DNA of 64,000 nucleotides from Neorhizobium alkalisoli (GTDB lineage Bacteria; Pseudomonadota; Alphaproteobacteria; Rhizobiales; Rhizobiaceae): NCBI RefSeq assembly GCF_002968635.1, contig NZ_PVBN01000018.1, positions 1-64,000 of the forward strand, written 5' to 3'. The position numbers and the translations under genes are program-made. The notes under the pieces are model-generated. The model saw only the letters and a program-made list of their open reading frames with translations. It did no database searches and was not told the DNA's origin. Shown here in pieces: positions 16,617 to 25,504 of the stretch (positions are counted from its first letter, which is position 1; each line of letters begins with the position of its first letter).

Positions 16617-17678
16617 GTGAATGTCCGAGCGCTAGTAGATCCACTTGATAAAGACAGACCGTGCGGAGAAAATCTGCGCGACAATACTGTATCGAGGGAA
16701 ATATACTATAGAATTAAGGACGCGCGGAGCGCAGCAAGGACCGCAGAGCGCGGTATTGCGCCGGGAGAAATTATTGGTGTTCCTCCTGAATGGAATGAGG
16801 TTAGCAATCTAGGATTGCAGATTCTTTCTTCCCGGAGTAAAGATATCGAAGTATTGGCCTGGCTTGCAGAGGCCCAGTTGAGGCTGCGCGGGTTTGAGGG
16901 GTTGTGCGATGTCTATACGGCGATGATGTCGCTTTTAGACAACCATTTCGATGCCCTTCATTCGATCGGCGACGAGGATCTGGACGAACGCTTCGCCCCG
17001 CTCGCTGGCCTCAACGGTGTCGGCGGCGAAGGCACCATTATTCAGGCGATCCGACTGACTTCATTGGTCCCTGGCGCAAAATTCGGGCAATTGTCGCTTT
17101 GGGATTTCCAGCTTTCGCAACGCGCGGGTGAAGAGTCGAGGCGGGAGCAACTCCAGCAGGCCGCAACGGAGGCCGGTGTCGCACGGATGTCGGCCCAGCT
17201 GAACATCCTGATGGAGTGCATCGCTGCGTTCGACCGACTCGTTGAAATACTTGACGCTCGCTGCGGCGAACATGCCCCACCCAGCTCGAATACACGCAGG
17301 GTGTTGCATGAGGCCGCATCCGCAATCAGGGTGATCGCAGGTCTCGGTGCCGCCGACGTGGTCGAACCGCTGACGGCCGGCCCGAATTTGGAGGCGGCCA
17401 ATGCCAACGGGCCGAGAGAACTGCCCAACCCCATACGCATTGCCTCGGCCGATTCGATTCACTCCCGCGAGGAAGCGCTGGAGCTTTTGACGTCTGTCGC
17501 CGGTTATTTTCGCCGAAGCGAGCCGCATTCCCCGATATCGATGTCCATCGAGACTCTTGTTCGCCGCGCCCGGATGGATTTTTCCGAGCTTCTTGCGGAG
17601 CTGCTGCCTGAGCAACAGGCACGCGATGCGGTTCTCTCGGCAGCCGGCATCAAGCCTCTTGCCGAACGGGGAGGCTGA
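16617..17678 (+). CDS. tssA: TssA (ImpA) baseplate/cap protein
   Basis: A 353-residue TssA. The N-terminal ImpA domain includes L-V-D-P-L-D-K-D-R-P-C-G-E-N-L-R, an R-x-x-R-x-A-R-x-A-E-R-G region and W-x-E-V. The pattern D-I-E-V-L-A-W-L-A-E-A-Q-L-R then L-L-D-N-H-F-D-A-L-H is characteristic. The C-terminal part contains the S-R-E-E-A-L-E-L-L and F-R-R-S-E-P-H-S-P-I-S segment. TssA organises sheath assembly at the baseplate. The chosen start is GTG 16617, with GGGGGG about ten bases upstream. A GTG at 16593 is in frame but would put that G-tract inside the gene. First gene of the core operon. Confidence 0.92.
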   Translation: MNVRALVDPLDKDRPCGENLRDNTVSREIYYRIKDARSAARTAERGIAPGEIIGVPPEWNEVSNLGLQILSSRSKDIEVLAWLAEAQLRLRGFEGLCDVYTAMMSLLDNHFDALHSIGDEDLDERFAPLAGLNGVGGEGTIIQAIRLTSLVPGAKFGQLSLWDFQLSQRAGEESRREQLQQAATEAGVARMSAQLNILMECIAAFDRLVEILDARCGEHAPPSSNTRRVLHEAASAIRVIAGLGAADVVEPLTAGPNLEAANANGPRELPNPIRIASADSIHSREEALELLTSVAGYFRRSEPHSPISMSIETLVRRARMDFSELLAELLPEQQARDAVLSAAGIKPLAERGG

Positions 17679-17765
17679 ATGCTCCTCCGATCATAAAGGC
17701 CTGGCCTGCTTATCAATCTCATAATTCCAACTCGCGATCTGCCGACGGCATGAAGGAGAATTCAA

Positions 17766-18290
17766 ATGGCAAGTGTGCATGAAAAACTGGAACGGGTGCG
17801 CAAACCCCGGGTCCACATCAAATACGAAGTGGAAACGGAAGGCGCGATGGTGGTCAAGGAACTGCCCTTCGTCGTCGGGGTCCTCGGCGACTTTTCCGGA
17901 AACCCGACACAGCCGCTCAAGCCGTTCGGCGAACGCAAGTTCGTGCAGATCGACCGCGACAACTTCGATGACGTGATGCGGCGCATGACCCCCGGCCTTA
18001 CTATCTCCGTCGACAACACCTTGCAGAACGACGGAACCCAGCTACCGGTTTCGTTGAAATTCGAAAGCATGGAAGATTTCGAGCCTGGCTCGATCGTCAG
18101 TCAGGTGCCGGCGCTCAAAGCCCTTTTGGACGCGCGTAACGAATTGCGCGACCTGATGAGCAAGGCCGATCGCTCCGAAGAGTTGGAGCGCCTCCTTGAG
18201 GACATTCTCCAGAACAAGGCCGATCTTTCCCAGCTCGTTGCCCAGCTAGGCGGCAACAAAGCCGGCGAAACGAAAAATCCGGTCAATTGA
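17766..18290 (+). CDS. tssB: TssB (ImpB/VipA) small sheath subunit
   Basis: A 174-residue sheath protein. It shows the family signature R-V-H-I-K-Y-E-V-E-T-E-G-A near residue 15, then E-L-P-F-V-V-G-V-L-G-D-F-S-G, R-K-F-V-Q-I-D-R-D-N-F-D and M-x-D-F-E-P-G-S-I-V. It wraps the Hcp tube together with TssC. ATG 17766 has GAAGGAGA upstream. It follows tssA after 87 bases, and a 125-base gap with two small hairpins separates it from tssC. Confidence 0.95.
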   Translation: MASVHEKLERVRKPRVHIKYEVETEGAMVVKELPFVVGVLGDFSGNPTQPLKPFGERKFVQIDRDNFDDVMRRMTPGLTISVDNTLQNDGTQLPVSLKFESMEDFEPGSIVSQVPALKALLDARNELRDLMSKADRSEELERLLEDILQNKADLSQLVAQLGGNKAGETKNPVN

Positions 18291-18302
18291 GCAAAGGGTG
18301 TG

Positions 18303-18382
18303 CGGGCCGCAAGCCCGACATCTCCAAATTCCTGCTTCTCTTTGGTTGAGCAACGGATTTCGCGGGAAAGGACCCCGTCCTT
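18303..18382 (+). repeat. Two small hairpins in the tssB-tssC gap
   Basis: CGGGC-CGCAA-GCCCG (18303-18317) and AAGGAC-CCC-GTCCTT (18368-18382) lie in the 125-base gap. This is the longest gap in an otherwise tightly packed operon. Neither is followed by a clear terminator tract. They could set the ratio or stability of the two sheath messages. Confidence 0.3.
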
Positions 18383-18415
18383 CAGGGCCGCTGCTCTCAA
18401 AAAAAGGATCACGAC

Positions 18416-19897
18416 ATGAGCGCTGACACGCAATTGCAGACGAAGGAAGAGGCCGGGTTCGCTCCGGATCACGACCTGCTTTCAAAGGTCGTCGCGGCCA
18501 CCCGGCAGACAGAGCCCAACCGTGCCCAGGACCTGCTGCGCACACTGACGGACCAGGCACTCAAGGGAACCGTCACCTATGATCGCAATCTGACGATCAC
18601 CCTGAACAACGCCATAGCGGAGATCGACAAGAAGATCTCCGAGCAGCTCGCCACCATCATGCAGGCGCCCGAATTCCTGAAGCTGGAAGGCACGTGGCGC
18701 GGGTTGAACTATCTCGTCAAGAACAGCGAAACGAGCGCCAACTTGAAGATCCGGGTGTTGAATGCATCCAAGCGCGAGATCTCCAAGGATCTGGCCAAGG
18801 CGGTTGAATTCGACCAGTCACGGCTTTTCAAGTCGGTCTATGAGGACGAATTCGGTACGCCGGGCGGCGAACCCATGGGTGCGCTGGTCGGTGACTATGA
18901 ATTCGACAATTCGTTCGAGGATGTCCAGCTGCTGCAGGGTATCTCTTCGATTGCCGCAGCCGCCTTCGCACCCTTCATCTCTGCGGCCAGCCCACGCATG
19001 TTCGGCTTTGAGGATTTCAGGGGGCTCGCCAAACCCCGGGATCTCGAAAAGATCTTCGAAACCGTGGAATACGCAAAGTGGCGTAGCCTGCGCGACAGCG
19101 ACGACTCCCGTTTCGTCACTCTCGCCTTGCCGCGCGTTCTGGCCCGCATGCCTTACGGCCCGAAGACCAGCCCGATCGACGAGTTCAACTACGATGAGAC
19201 GAACGGATCGAATACCGGCGAGTTGCCGCATTCCTCCTATTGCTGGATGAACGCTGCCTATGTGATGGGAACGCGGCTGACGGAGGCTTTTGCCAAGAGC
19301 GGCTGGTGCACTGCAATCCGCGGCGCTGAGAACGGCGGCAAGGTCGAGGGCCTGCCGATGCACATCTTCTCAAGCGATGACGGGGATCTGGATCTCAAGT
19401 GCCCGACGGAAGTCGGCATTACCGACCGGCGCGATGCCGAATTGGGAAAACTCGGCTTCCTGCCGCTCTGCCACTACAAGAACACTGACTATGCCGTGTT
19501 CTTTGGAGCCCAGACAACGCACAAGCCGAAGCTCTACGACCGGCCGGAGGCCAATGCAAACGCCGCGGTTTCGGCCCGTCTGCCCTATATGATGGCGACC
19601 TCGCGTTTTGCTCACTATCTGAAGGTCATGGGTCGCGACAAGATCGGCTCCTTCATGGAAGCTGAAGATTGCGAAGCCTGGCTCAACCGCTGGATCTCGA
19701 ACTACGTCAACGCGAATGACGACGCCGGCGAGGAATCCAGGGCCAAATATCCACTACGGGAGGCCAGGGTCACCGTACAGGAGGTTCCCGGCAAACCCGG
19801 CGCCTACAATGCAGTCGCCTGGATGCGCCCGTGGCTGCAGATGGAGGAGTTGACCACATCGCTTCGCATGGTCGCTCGGATCCCCTCCAAATCCTGA
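18416..19897 (+). CDS. tssC: TssC (ImpC/VipB) large sheath subunit
   Basis: A 493-residue sheath protein. Family marks include M-Q-A-P-E-F-L-K-L-E-G-T-W-R-G-L near residue 80, E-F-G-T-P-G-G-E-P-M-G-A-L-V-G-D-Y near 145, F-A-P-F-I-S-A-A-S-P and W-R-S-L-R-D-S-D-D-S-R-F-V. The C-terminal half carries H-Y-L-K-V-M-G-R-D-K-I-G-S and P-L-R-E-A-R-V-T-V-Q-E-V-P-G-K-P-G. It pairs with TssB in the contractile sheath. ATG 18416 has AAGGA upstream. The adjacent impD gene is a paralogue. Confidence 0.95.
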   Translation: MSADTQLQTKEEAGFAPDHDLLSKVVAATRQTEPNRAQDLLRTLTDQALKGTVTYDRNLTITLNNAIAEIDKKISEQLATIMQAPEFLKLEGTWRGLNYLVKNSETSANLKIRVLNASKREISKDLAKAVEFDQSRLFKSVYEDEFGTPGGEPMGALVGDYEFDNSFEDVQLLQGISSIAAAAFAPFISAASPRMFGFEDFRGLAKPRDLEKIFETVEYAKWRSLRDSDDSRFVTLALPRVLARMPYGPKTSPIDEFNYDETNGSNTGELPHSSYCWMNAAYVMGTRLTEAFAKSGWCTAIRGAENGGKVEGLPMHIFSSDDGDLDLKCPTEVGITDRRDAELGKLGFLPLCHYKNTDYAVFFGAQTTHKPKLYDRPEANANAAVSARLPYMMATSRFAHYLKVMGRDKIGSFMEAEDCEAWLNRWISNYVNANDDAGEESRAKYPLREARVTVQEVPGKPGAYNAVAWMRPWLQMEELTTSLRMVARIPSKS

Positions 19898-19898
19898 T

Positions 19899-21359
19899 GT
19901 GACCGCACGCGCGGCGCCACCCCCCTGCGCCGCGCGTGACTTCTTGATTCACGGTTTGACCGGGACGACGATGGGTTCGAACACCAAATGGCGGCGCCGC
20001 GCGGATCAAGTGATCGCGTTGATCGATGAGGCGCTTAACCAGCAAATCAATATGATTCTTCATCATCCGGACTTCCAGGCGATGGAGGCTCGGTGGCGGG
20101 CGCTTGCGATGCTGGTACGCGAGGCCAGCCGCAGCGGCGACGTGAAGATCAAGATTCTCAGCCTTGGCTGGCGGGATCTTTCGCGCGGTATGGAGCGGGC
20201 TACCGACTTCGATCAGAGCCATCTATTCGAACTGGTCTACAGCCGCGAATTCGGCATGCCTGGTGGTGAGCCTTTCGGCCTTCTGGTCGGCGACTACTAT
20301 TTCTCTCCTGACGAGCCGGTGGGCGGCGATCCGATCAGCACGCTCTCGCAGCTCGGCATGGTAGCGGCAGCAGCCTTCTGCCCCTTTGTCGCAGGCGCCT
20401 CACCGGGGACGATCGGACTTGAAAACTTCACCGAGCTGAACCGGGTCCATGACTTTTCGTGGCTCGCCAGCGATCCTCGCAGAATCCGCTGGAACGGGCT
20501 TCGCGCCCGGGAGGATTCCCGTTTCCTCGGGCTTGTGGCGCCGCGCATCCTGCTGCGCCCGCCGCTAGAACCTTATTCCCGCCGGCGCACTGATGGCTTT
20601 CCTTTCCGGGAAAACACGTCGGCTGACGGCAGTTCTCTTTTATGGGGCAATGGAGCCTTTGCCTTTGCCACGGTGGTAATTCGCAACTTTATAGAATCCG
20701 GCTGGTTCGCCGACATTCGCGGCGTCACCCAAGACGCGGTCGACGGCGGCTTGCTCAGCGCCGCTGAATTGCGGCCCTATGACTTCGATACCGAAAGCCA
20801 CGGGCTCTCAGCTCAGGCGCCGGTAGAGATGCGGTTAACCAGCGTCCAGGAGCAACAATTCAGCGATCTCGGAATAATTCCGATCGCCACGACCTATCTC
20901 TCGGCGTCGGCGATCTTCAATTCGAACCAGTCGCTGCACGCGCCGCCGCATTATTCCAACGAACATGCCCGTCAGAACGCGCGCCTGACTGCGATGCTGC
21001 AATACGTGCTCTGCGCTTCTCGTTTCTCCCACTATCTCAAGGTGATTATGCGCGACGAGATCGGCCAGCTTTCTGACGCCATTTCGATCGAACGCAAGCT
21101 GGTCGACTGGCTCAGCAGCTACACGCTCGGCAATGACGACGCCGACCTGTCGTTGCGTACCCGCTTTCCGCTGCGCTCTGCCGGAATCAGCGTCAGCGAG
21201 ATCCCCGGCAAGCCCGGCACCTTCTCGTGCACGGTCCGGCTGCAACCGCATTTCCAGCTGGATGACGTTTCAACAAGCTTCCACCTCATCGCCGAGACCG
21301 CGACCGCCGGAAAGACCTCAACCCGTTCCGCCGCCCTGCCCGAAAGGATGCCTGCATGA
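19899..21359 (+). CDS. impD: Second TssC-family sheath protein (ImpD)
   Basis: A 486-residue paralogue of the preceding TssC. It keeps the same blocks in the same order: H-P-D-F-Q-A-M-E-A-R-W-R-A-L, E-F-G-M-P-G-G-E-P-F-G-L-L-V-G-D-Y, F-C-P-F-V-A-G-A-S-P, and F-S-H-Y-L-K-V-I-M-R-D-E-I-G. Rhizobial imp loci carry such a tandem pair, called tssC40 and tssC41 in Agrobacterium. How the work is divided between the two is not evident from sequence. The start is uncertain: GTG 19899 follows the tssC stop by one base but lacks a clear ribosome binding site, and ATG 19971 is the main alternative. The stop overlaps tagJ as ATGA. Confidence 0.9.
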   Translation: MTARAAPPPCAARDFLIHGLTGTTMGSNTKWRRRADQVIALIDEALNQQINMILHHPDFQAMEARWRALAMLVREASRSGDVKIKILSLGWRDLSRGMERATDFDQSHLFELVYSREFGMPGGEPFGLLVGDYYFSPDEPVGGDPISTLSQLGMVAAAAFCPFVAGASPGTIGLENFTELNRVHDFSWLASDPRRIRWNGLRAREDSRFLGLVAPRILLRPPLEPYSRRRTDGFPFRENTSADGSSLLWGNGAFAFATVVIRNFIESGWFADIRGVTQDAVDGGLLSAAELRPYDFDTESHGLSAQAPVEMRLTSVQEQQFSDLGIIPIATTYLSASAIFNSNQSLHAPPHYSNEHARQNARLTAMLQYVLCASRFSHYLKVIMRDEIGQLSDAISIERKLVDWLSSYTLGNDDADLSLRTRFPLRSAGISVSEIPGKPGTFSCTVRLQPHFQLDDVSTSFHLIAETATAGKTSTRSAALPERMPA

Positions 21360-22186
21360 CACTGTCCGAAAGTATCGCCAGAGCGCTCAGCGATAATCTT
21401 CTCAAGGACGCGCTGGACGAATCCAGAGCGCATTTGAAAACAAAGCCGTCCGACCAGCAGGCAAGACACCTCTATATCGACCTACTGGTGCTAGCCGGTG
21501 ATTATGAGCGCGCCGACAGCCAATGCAGTCTCGCAGTCACCTTCGCGCCAGAGGGCACGATGGGATTTGCGCTGTTGCGCAATGAACTTCGCGCCATGGC
21601 TGCCCGTGAAGCATGGTTCGAAAGCGGCGCAGTGCCTGGTTTCCCGCAAGGTCCTTCCGAGTTGGACAGGCTTGCCGTTCGTCTCGGCATCGCCCATCGC
21701 CGCGGCGAAGCGGATGACGCAAAAGCCGCGCTCGCTGAGCTGGAAGAGATCCGCAGCGAACGGCCGATGATCTGGAATGGAAAACCTGTCTCCGACTTCC
21801 GCGACTTGGACGACCGCACGCCGCACGGGTTGGAAGTGATCATGACCGGAGGTTCTTATCTCTGGATCGATTTGGCCAAGATTGCGGAAGTGGTCCTATT
21901 TCCCATAGGACGGCCACGGGATCTCGCCTTTCGCCGTGCCGAGTTGACCCTGATCGACGGTGCCGTCGCTCCCGTTCTTCTGCCGGCGATTTATCACGGA
22001 ACAGGTCAAGAGGCGAAGCTCAGGCTCGGGCGCGAAAGCGAATGGATCGACGAGCCGACGGGGATCACCACCGGCCGCGGCCAACGCTGCTTCCTTGCCG
22101 GTGACGAGCTGGTTTCGTTGCACGATACCAACTCTCTGGAAGCAACTGCGACAGCGACCGCCAACAAGCGGATAGCGCATGGTTGA
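21356..22186 (+). CDS. tagJ: TagJ (ImpE) sheath-associated protein
   Basis: A 276-residue protein of the ImpE family. The first 100 residues are tetratricopeptide-like helices (A-R-H-L-Y-I-D-L-L-V-L-A-G-D-Y-E-R-A-D). The ImpE domain then shows F-R-D-L-D-D-R-T-P-H-G-L-E-V and W-I-D-L-A-K-I-A-E-V, followed by a beta-rich end. TagJ binds the TssB N-terminus in other systems and links the sheath to ClpV recycling. The start overlaps the impD stop and the end overlaps tssE by eight bases, so all three are translationally coupled. Confidence 0.9.
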   Translation: MTLSESIARALSDNLLKDALDESRAHLKTKPSDQQARHLYIDLLVLAGDYERADSQCSLAVTFAPEGTMGFALLRNELRAMAAREAWFESGAVPGFPQGPSELDRLAVRLGIAHRRGEADDAKAALAELEEIRSERPMIWNGKPVSDFRDLDDRTPHGLEVIMTGGSYLWIDLAKIAEVVLFPIGRPRDLAFRRAELTLIDGAVAPVLLPAIYHGTGQEAKLRLGRESEWIDEPTGITTGRGQRCFLAGDELVSLHDTNSLEATATATANKRIAHG

Positions 22187-22688
22187 CCCGCTCGAACGCT
22201 ACCGCCCTCGTGATCGCCTATTGGCCCGCTCGATCCTCGACAGGCTGATCGACGAGGCGCCCGATCGAAATTCTGATCCACCGAAAAGCCTGACGGAACA
22301 GACGCGCGAAATGCGGGAAGCCATCCGACGGGATCTGGAAGCCCTGCTCAACACCCGGCGTTGCCCGACGGCGGCCCCCTCCTTGCTGTCGGACTTAAGG
22401 GATGCGCTCGTAAATTACGGCGTTGACGGGATGGTCTCGGCCAATCTGGTCACAGACGAAGCTAAACTTCGGCTGGCGCAAGTCATTGAACGGCGCATAT
22501 CGATGTTCGAGACGCGCCTGTCCGACATCCGCGTGACGATCCTGAAAAGCCGAACAATGACCGAGCGGGCGCTGCGGATGAGGATCCAGGCGAGCTTCCG
22601 CCTGCACGAGGGAATGCCGCCGATCAGCTTCGAATCGACCATCGATCCTTCCACGCAACGCTTTCTGGTGGAGGCCGCAAATGGCTGA
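22179..22688 (+). CDS. tssE: TssE (ImpF) gp25-like baseplate protein
   Basis: A 169-residue gp25/lysozyme-like baseplate wedge protein. It has R-D-R-L-L-A-R-S-I-L-D-R-L near the start, the V-x-N-Y-G-V-D-G segment around residue 87, the core E-R-R-I-S-M-F-E-T-R-L near 105-115, and a C-terminal strand pattern ending in S-T-Q-R-F-L-V-E. It nucleates sheath polymerisation together with TssF and TssG. It overlaps tagJ by eight bases upstream and tssF by eight bases downstream. Confidence 0.93.
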   Translation: MVDPLERYRPRDRLLARSILDRLIDEAPDRNSDPPKSLTEQTREMREAIRRDLEALLNTRRCPTAAPSLLSDLRDALVNYGVDGMVSANLVTDEAKLRLAQVIERRISMFETRLSDIRVTILKSRTMTERALRMRIQASFRLHEGMPPISFESTIDPSTQRFLVEAANG

Positions 22689-24462
22689 TGGCTTCCTTCA
22701 CCGCTACAACGACGAACTCAAGGCACTTCGCCGCCGCGCAGCGCGCTTTGCCGATGCCTTCCCGAAGGTTGCCGGTCGCCTGCGCTTGACCGGAGATGTT
22801 GCCGATGATCCGCATGTCGAGCGGCTCGTCCAGAGTTTTGCCTATTCAGCGGCACGCATACGCCAAAAGCTCGACGACGAATTTCCGGAACTGACCGATA
22901 GTCTGCTTGAAACGCTTTACCCTCACTATCTTGCCCCTCTGCCATCGATGAGCATCGTACGCTTGCGCCCAAGCGATACGTTGGCCTCGATGCAGTTGGT
23001 GCCTCGGCACACGGAAATTCTTGCCGAACCGGTTGGCGGTGAAGCCTGCCGTTTTCGTACCACTCAAGACGTCGAAATGGCTCCGATCGAGATCATCGGG
23101 GCTAAATTGTCGGGCCAGCCTGTCAACGCCCCGGCATCTCCCTATGGCGGCATAACCGGATGCCTGCGCCTGTCGATCCGCGCGCTCGACCCGCGCAAGC
23201 CTATCGGCGACCTTAAAATGAAGCGGCTGCGCCTGCACATCCCTTCAGCGTGGCAGCAGGCCGTCGCGATCTACGAATTGATCATAAATCAATCGATCGG
23301 AATCGCGCTGGCAAAGCATGCGGACGACGGACAAGCGATCTTCCTGCCGAGCAGCAATCTAAGGCCGGTAGGTTTCGACCTTGAAGAAGCGATGCTGCCT
23401 TATCCCGCTCCAAGCTTCAATGGTTACCGGTTGCTTACGGAATTCTTCGCGCTGCCGCAGAGATTCCTTTTCCTCGACATCGAAGGCCTCGATGTCTGGA
23501 AGGGCGAGAGGCTGGAGATCTTCATTTACCTCAAGGAGACCGACCCGAAACTCGAGCGTACGATCTCGGCAACTGATTTTGCGCTCAACGCCACCCCGGT
23601 GGTCAACCTCTTCCGACAGACCTGCGAACCGATCACCGTCGACGGCACGCGAACGGAATATCGTCTGATGCCGGATGCGCGGCGCCAAAAGACTCGGGAA
23701 ATCTATTCCATCGACCGCGTGCTTATGACCGGTTCGCGCGGAGAGGAACAATTCTGCCAACCCTTCTTTGGCCGCTCGCAGCGCCCTGGCGGCACCAGCA
23801 CGTTCTGGCAGGCCTACCGGCGTTTCGATGCGGATGATCGAACCAGCGACATGGAGATTGCCTTCGTCGATCGCGACCGCCGTTTCGCAGCGCCGGTCGA
23901 TGCCGTGGCAAGCATCGATACACTATGCATCAATCGCGACCTTCCTGAACAGCTTCCCTTTGGCGGCGGCCATCCGTTGCTGCAGTTGGCGTCCGGCCAC
24001 GAGGCCGTCGCCGGCGCGGACGCGCTTATTCCGCCCACTCCTTCGGTGCGCATGAACGACCAGGACGGCCGGAACTGGCGGTTGATGTCACATCTGATGC
24101 TCAATCACCTTTCACTCTTCGACAACGAAGGGGCCGCGCTGAAGGATATCCTCTCCCTTTATGCCTTCCGTGATAACCCGGAGACCAAACAGCTTGTCGA
24201 TGCTCTGGTCGGCATCAAGGCGCAGAACTCCACCGCGCGGCTAGGCGACGGCGGCATGGTCCCTGGCACAAAGATAATGCTGGAATTCGATCCCGCCGCG
24301 ATCGATCGCCCCGCCGCCTTCCTGTTCGGTAGCGTGCTCGACCGCTTCTTCGGCCTCTATACCTCGATCAACACCTTCACCCGCCTCACCGTCTCGATGA
24401 AGGGACAGTCGCGCGCTATTGCGACCTGGCCGGCGCGGGCTGCCGATCGCCCATTGCTCTAG
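22681..24462 (+). CDS. tssF: TssF (ImpG) baseplate protein
   Basis: A 593-residue TssF. It starts with the family's F-L-H-R-Y-N-D-E-L-K-A-L-R-R-R-A-A-R-F, followed by G-D-V-A-D-D-P-H-V-E-R-L-V-Q-S-F-A-Y and L-L-E-T-L-Y-P-H-Y-L-A-P-L-P-S. The middle has A-L-P-Q-R-F-L-F-L-D-I-E-G-L and the end G-S-V-L-D-R-F-F-G-L-Y-T-S-I-N-T-F-T. TssF forms the wedge with TssG and TssE. ATG 22681 lies inside the end of tssE. Ten bases separate its stop from the tssG start. Confidence 0.95.
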   Translation: MADGFLHRYNDELKALRRRAARFADAFPKVAGRLRLTGDVADDPHVERLVQSFAYSAARIRQKLDDEFPELTDSLLETLYPHYLAPLPSMSIVRLRPSDTLASMQLVPRHTEILAEPVGGEACRFRTTQDVEMAPIEIIGAKLSGQPVNAPASPYGGITGCLRLSIRALDPRKPIGDLKMKRLRLHIPSAWQQAVAIYELIINQSIGIALAKHADDGQAIFLPSSNLRPVGFDLEEAMLPYPAPSFNGYRLLTEFFALPQRFLFLDIEGLDVWKGERLEIFIYLKETDPKLERTISATDFALNATPVVNLFRQTCEPITVDGTRTEYRLMPDARRQKTREIYSIDRVLMTGSRGEEQFCQPFFGRSQRPGGTSTFWQAYRRFDADDRTSDMEIAFVDRDRRFAAPVDAVASIDTLCINRDLPEQLPFGGGHPLLQLASGHEAVAGADALIPPTPSVRMNDQDGRNWRLMSHLMLNHLSLFDNEGAALKDILSLYAFRDNPETKQLVDALVGIKAQNSTARLGDGGMVPGTKIMLEFDPAAIDRPAAFLFGSVLDRFFGLYTSINTFTRLTVSMKGQSRAIATWPARAADRPLL

Positions 24463-24472
24463 GAAAGGAACC

Positions 24473-25504
24473 ATGGATCTCTCGACCTCCCGCCAGCCTG
24501 ACGCCTTAGTGGACCTGCTCGAACACGATCCAGGTCGTTTCGAGCCTGTGACCGCATTTCGGGTGGCGCAGGCGTCTGTCGAACGCGATCTGAATGTGGT
24601 TTCGCATTTCGGCGTCTCGCTGGCGCCGCTTCCGGTCAGCCGTTTCAATCGGAACGGACCGCAACCGGCAATTCGCGCCGCACTGGCTGGCCCTGTGGGG
24701 CCTACCGGATCTTTGCCTCCGGCCTACAACGAACTGATCATGCGCGAAGAGCGCAACAAGTCACGGGCCTTGGTGAGCTTCTTCGACCTGTTCACCGCTC
24801 GTCTGACTGAACTCTTTGCCGACGCCTGCGAAAAGTACCGGATTGCCAGGCGGCTGCGGTGGGGCCGAGACCGCAAGCGCAATGCCTTCATCACCACGCT
24901 CCTTTCGCTCACGGGCTTCGGCACTGATCGGCTGGCGGAGCAAAGCGGCTTTGACGAAGACGTGATCCTGAGGTTCTCGGGCTTCTTTGCCGCACGCAAC
25001 CGTAACGCCAGCAATCTTCGTGCAATGCTCCAGGAATTCAGCGGCTTGCCCGTGGAGATCGAACTTTTCCGCCCTCGTTGGCTGACAATTCCCGAGGAGG
25101 AACGCAGCCGCATGGGGCAGCCGCAGGGCGTACAGATCGGTGTCAACGCCACAGCCGGTACCGCCATTCGCAATTTCAGCGGTGGCTTCAGGTTGGTGAT
25201 CGGCCCGCTCAGCTACACCGATTACCTGGCGCTTGCTCCCGGCGGGCGCAAGATTGCCGAGCTCTTTGCGCTCACACGCCTCTATGTCGGCTCCGGCCTC
25301 GATTTCGACGTCCAGATCGTTTTGAAAAAAGAGGACGTTCCCTTCTGCCAGCTCGGCCAAGCTGGGTCGGGAGCGGGGGATTTGCCCCGCCTTGGTTGGA
25401 ATAGCTGGGCTCGCCTGGCTCCGGCATCAAAAGACAGCAAAGACGCAATCGTGGTCGAGCATGTTGCCGCTCAGGTTTGGGGAGGCAGCGGCCATGCGGC
25501 TTGA
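24473..25504 (+). CDS. tssG: TssG (ImpH) baseplate protein
   Basis: A 343-residue TssG. Characteristic segments are L-L-E-H-D-P-G-R-F-E-P-V-T-A-F-R, the G-P-V-G-P-T-G-S-L-P-P-A-Y-N-E-L block near 80-95, F-F-D-L-F-T-A-R-L-T-E-L near 107-118, and G-F-F-A-A-R-N-R-N-A. ATG 24473 is preferred over an upstream in-frame ATG at 24419, because AGGAAAGGA lies just before it and the tssF stop is at 24462. The last 11 bases overlap fha. Confidence 0.93.
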   Translation: MDLSTSRQPDALVDLLEHDPGRFEPVTAFRVAQASVERDLNVVSHFGVSLAPLPVSRFNRNGPQPAIRAALAGPVGPTGSLPPAYNELIMREERNKSRALVSFFDLFTARLTELFADACEKYRIARRLRWGRDRKRNAFITTLLSLTGFGTDRLAEQSGFDEDVILRFSGFFAARNRNASNLRAMLQEFSGLPVEIELFRPRWLTIPEEERSRMGQPQGVQIGVNATAGTAIRNFSGGFRLVIGPLSYTDYLALAPGGRKIAELFALTRLYVGSGLDFDVQIVLKKEDVPFCQLGQAGSGAGDLPRLGWNSWARLAPASKDSKDAIVVEHVAAQVWGGSGHAA

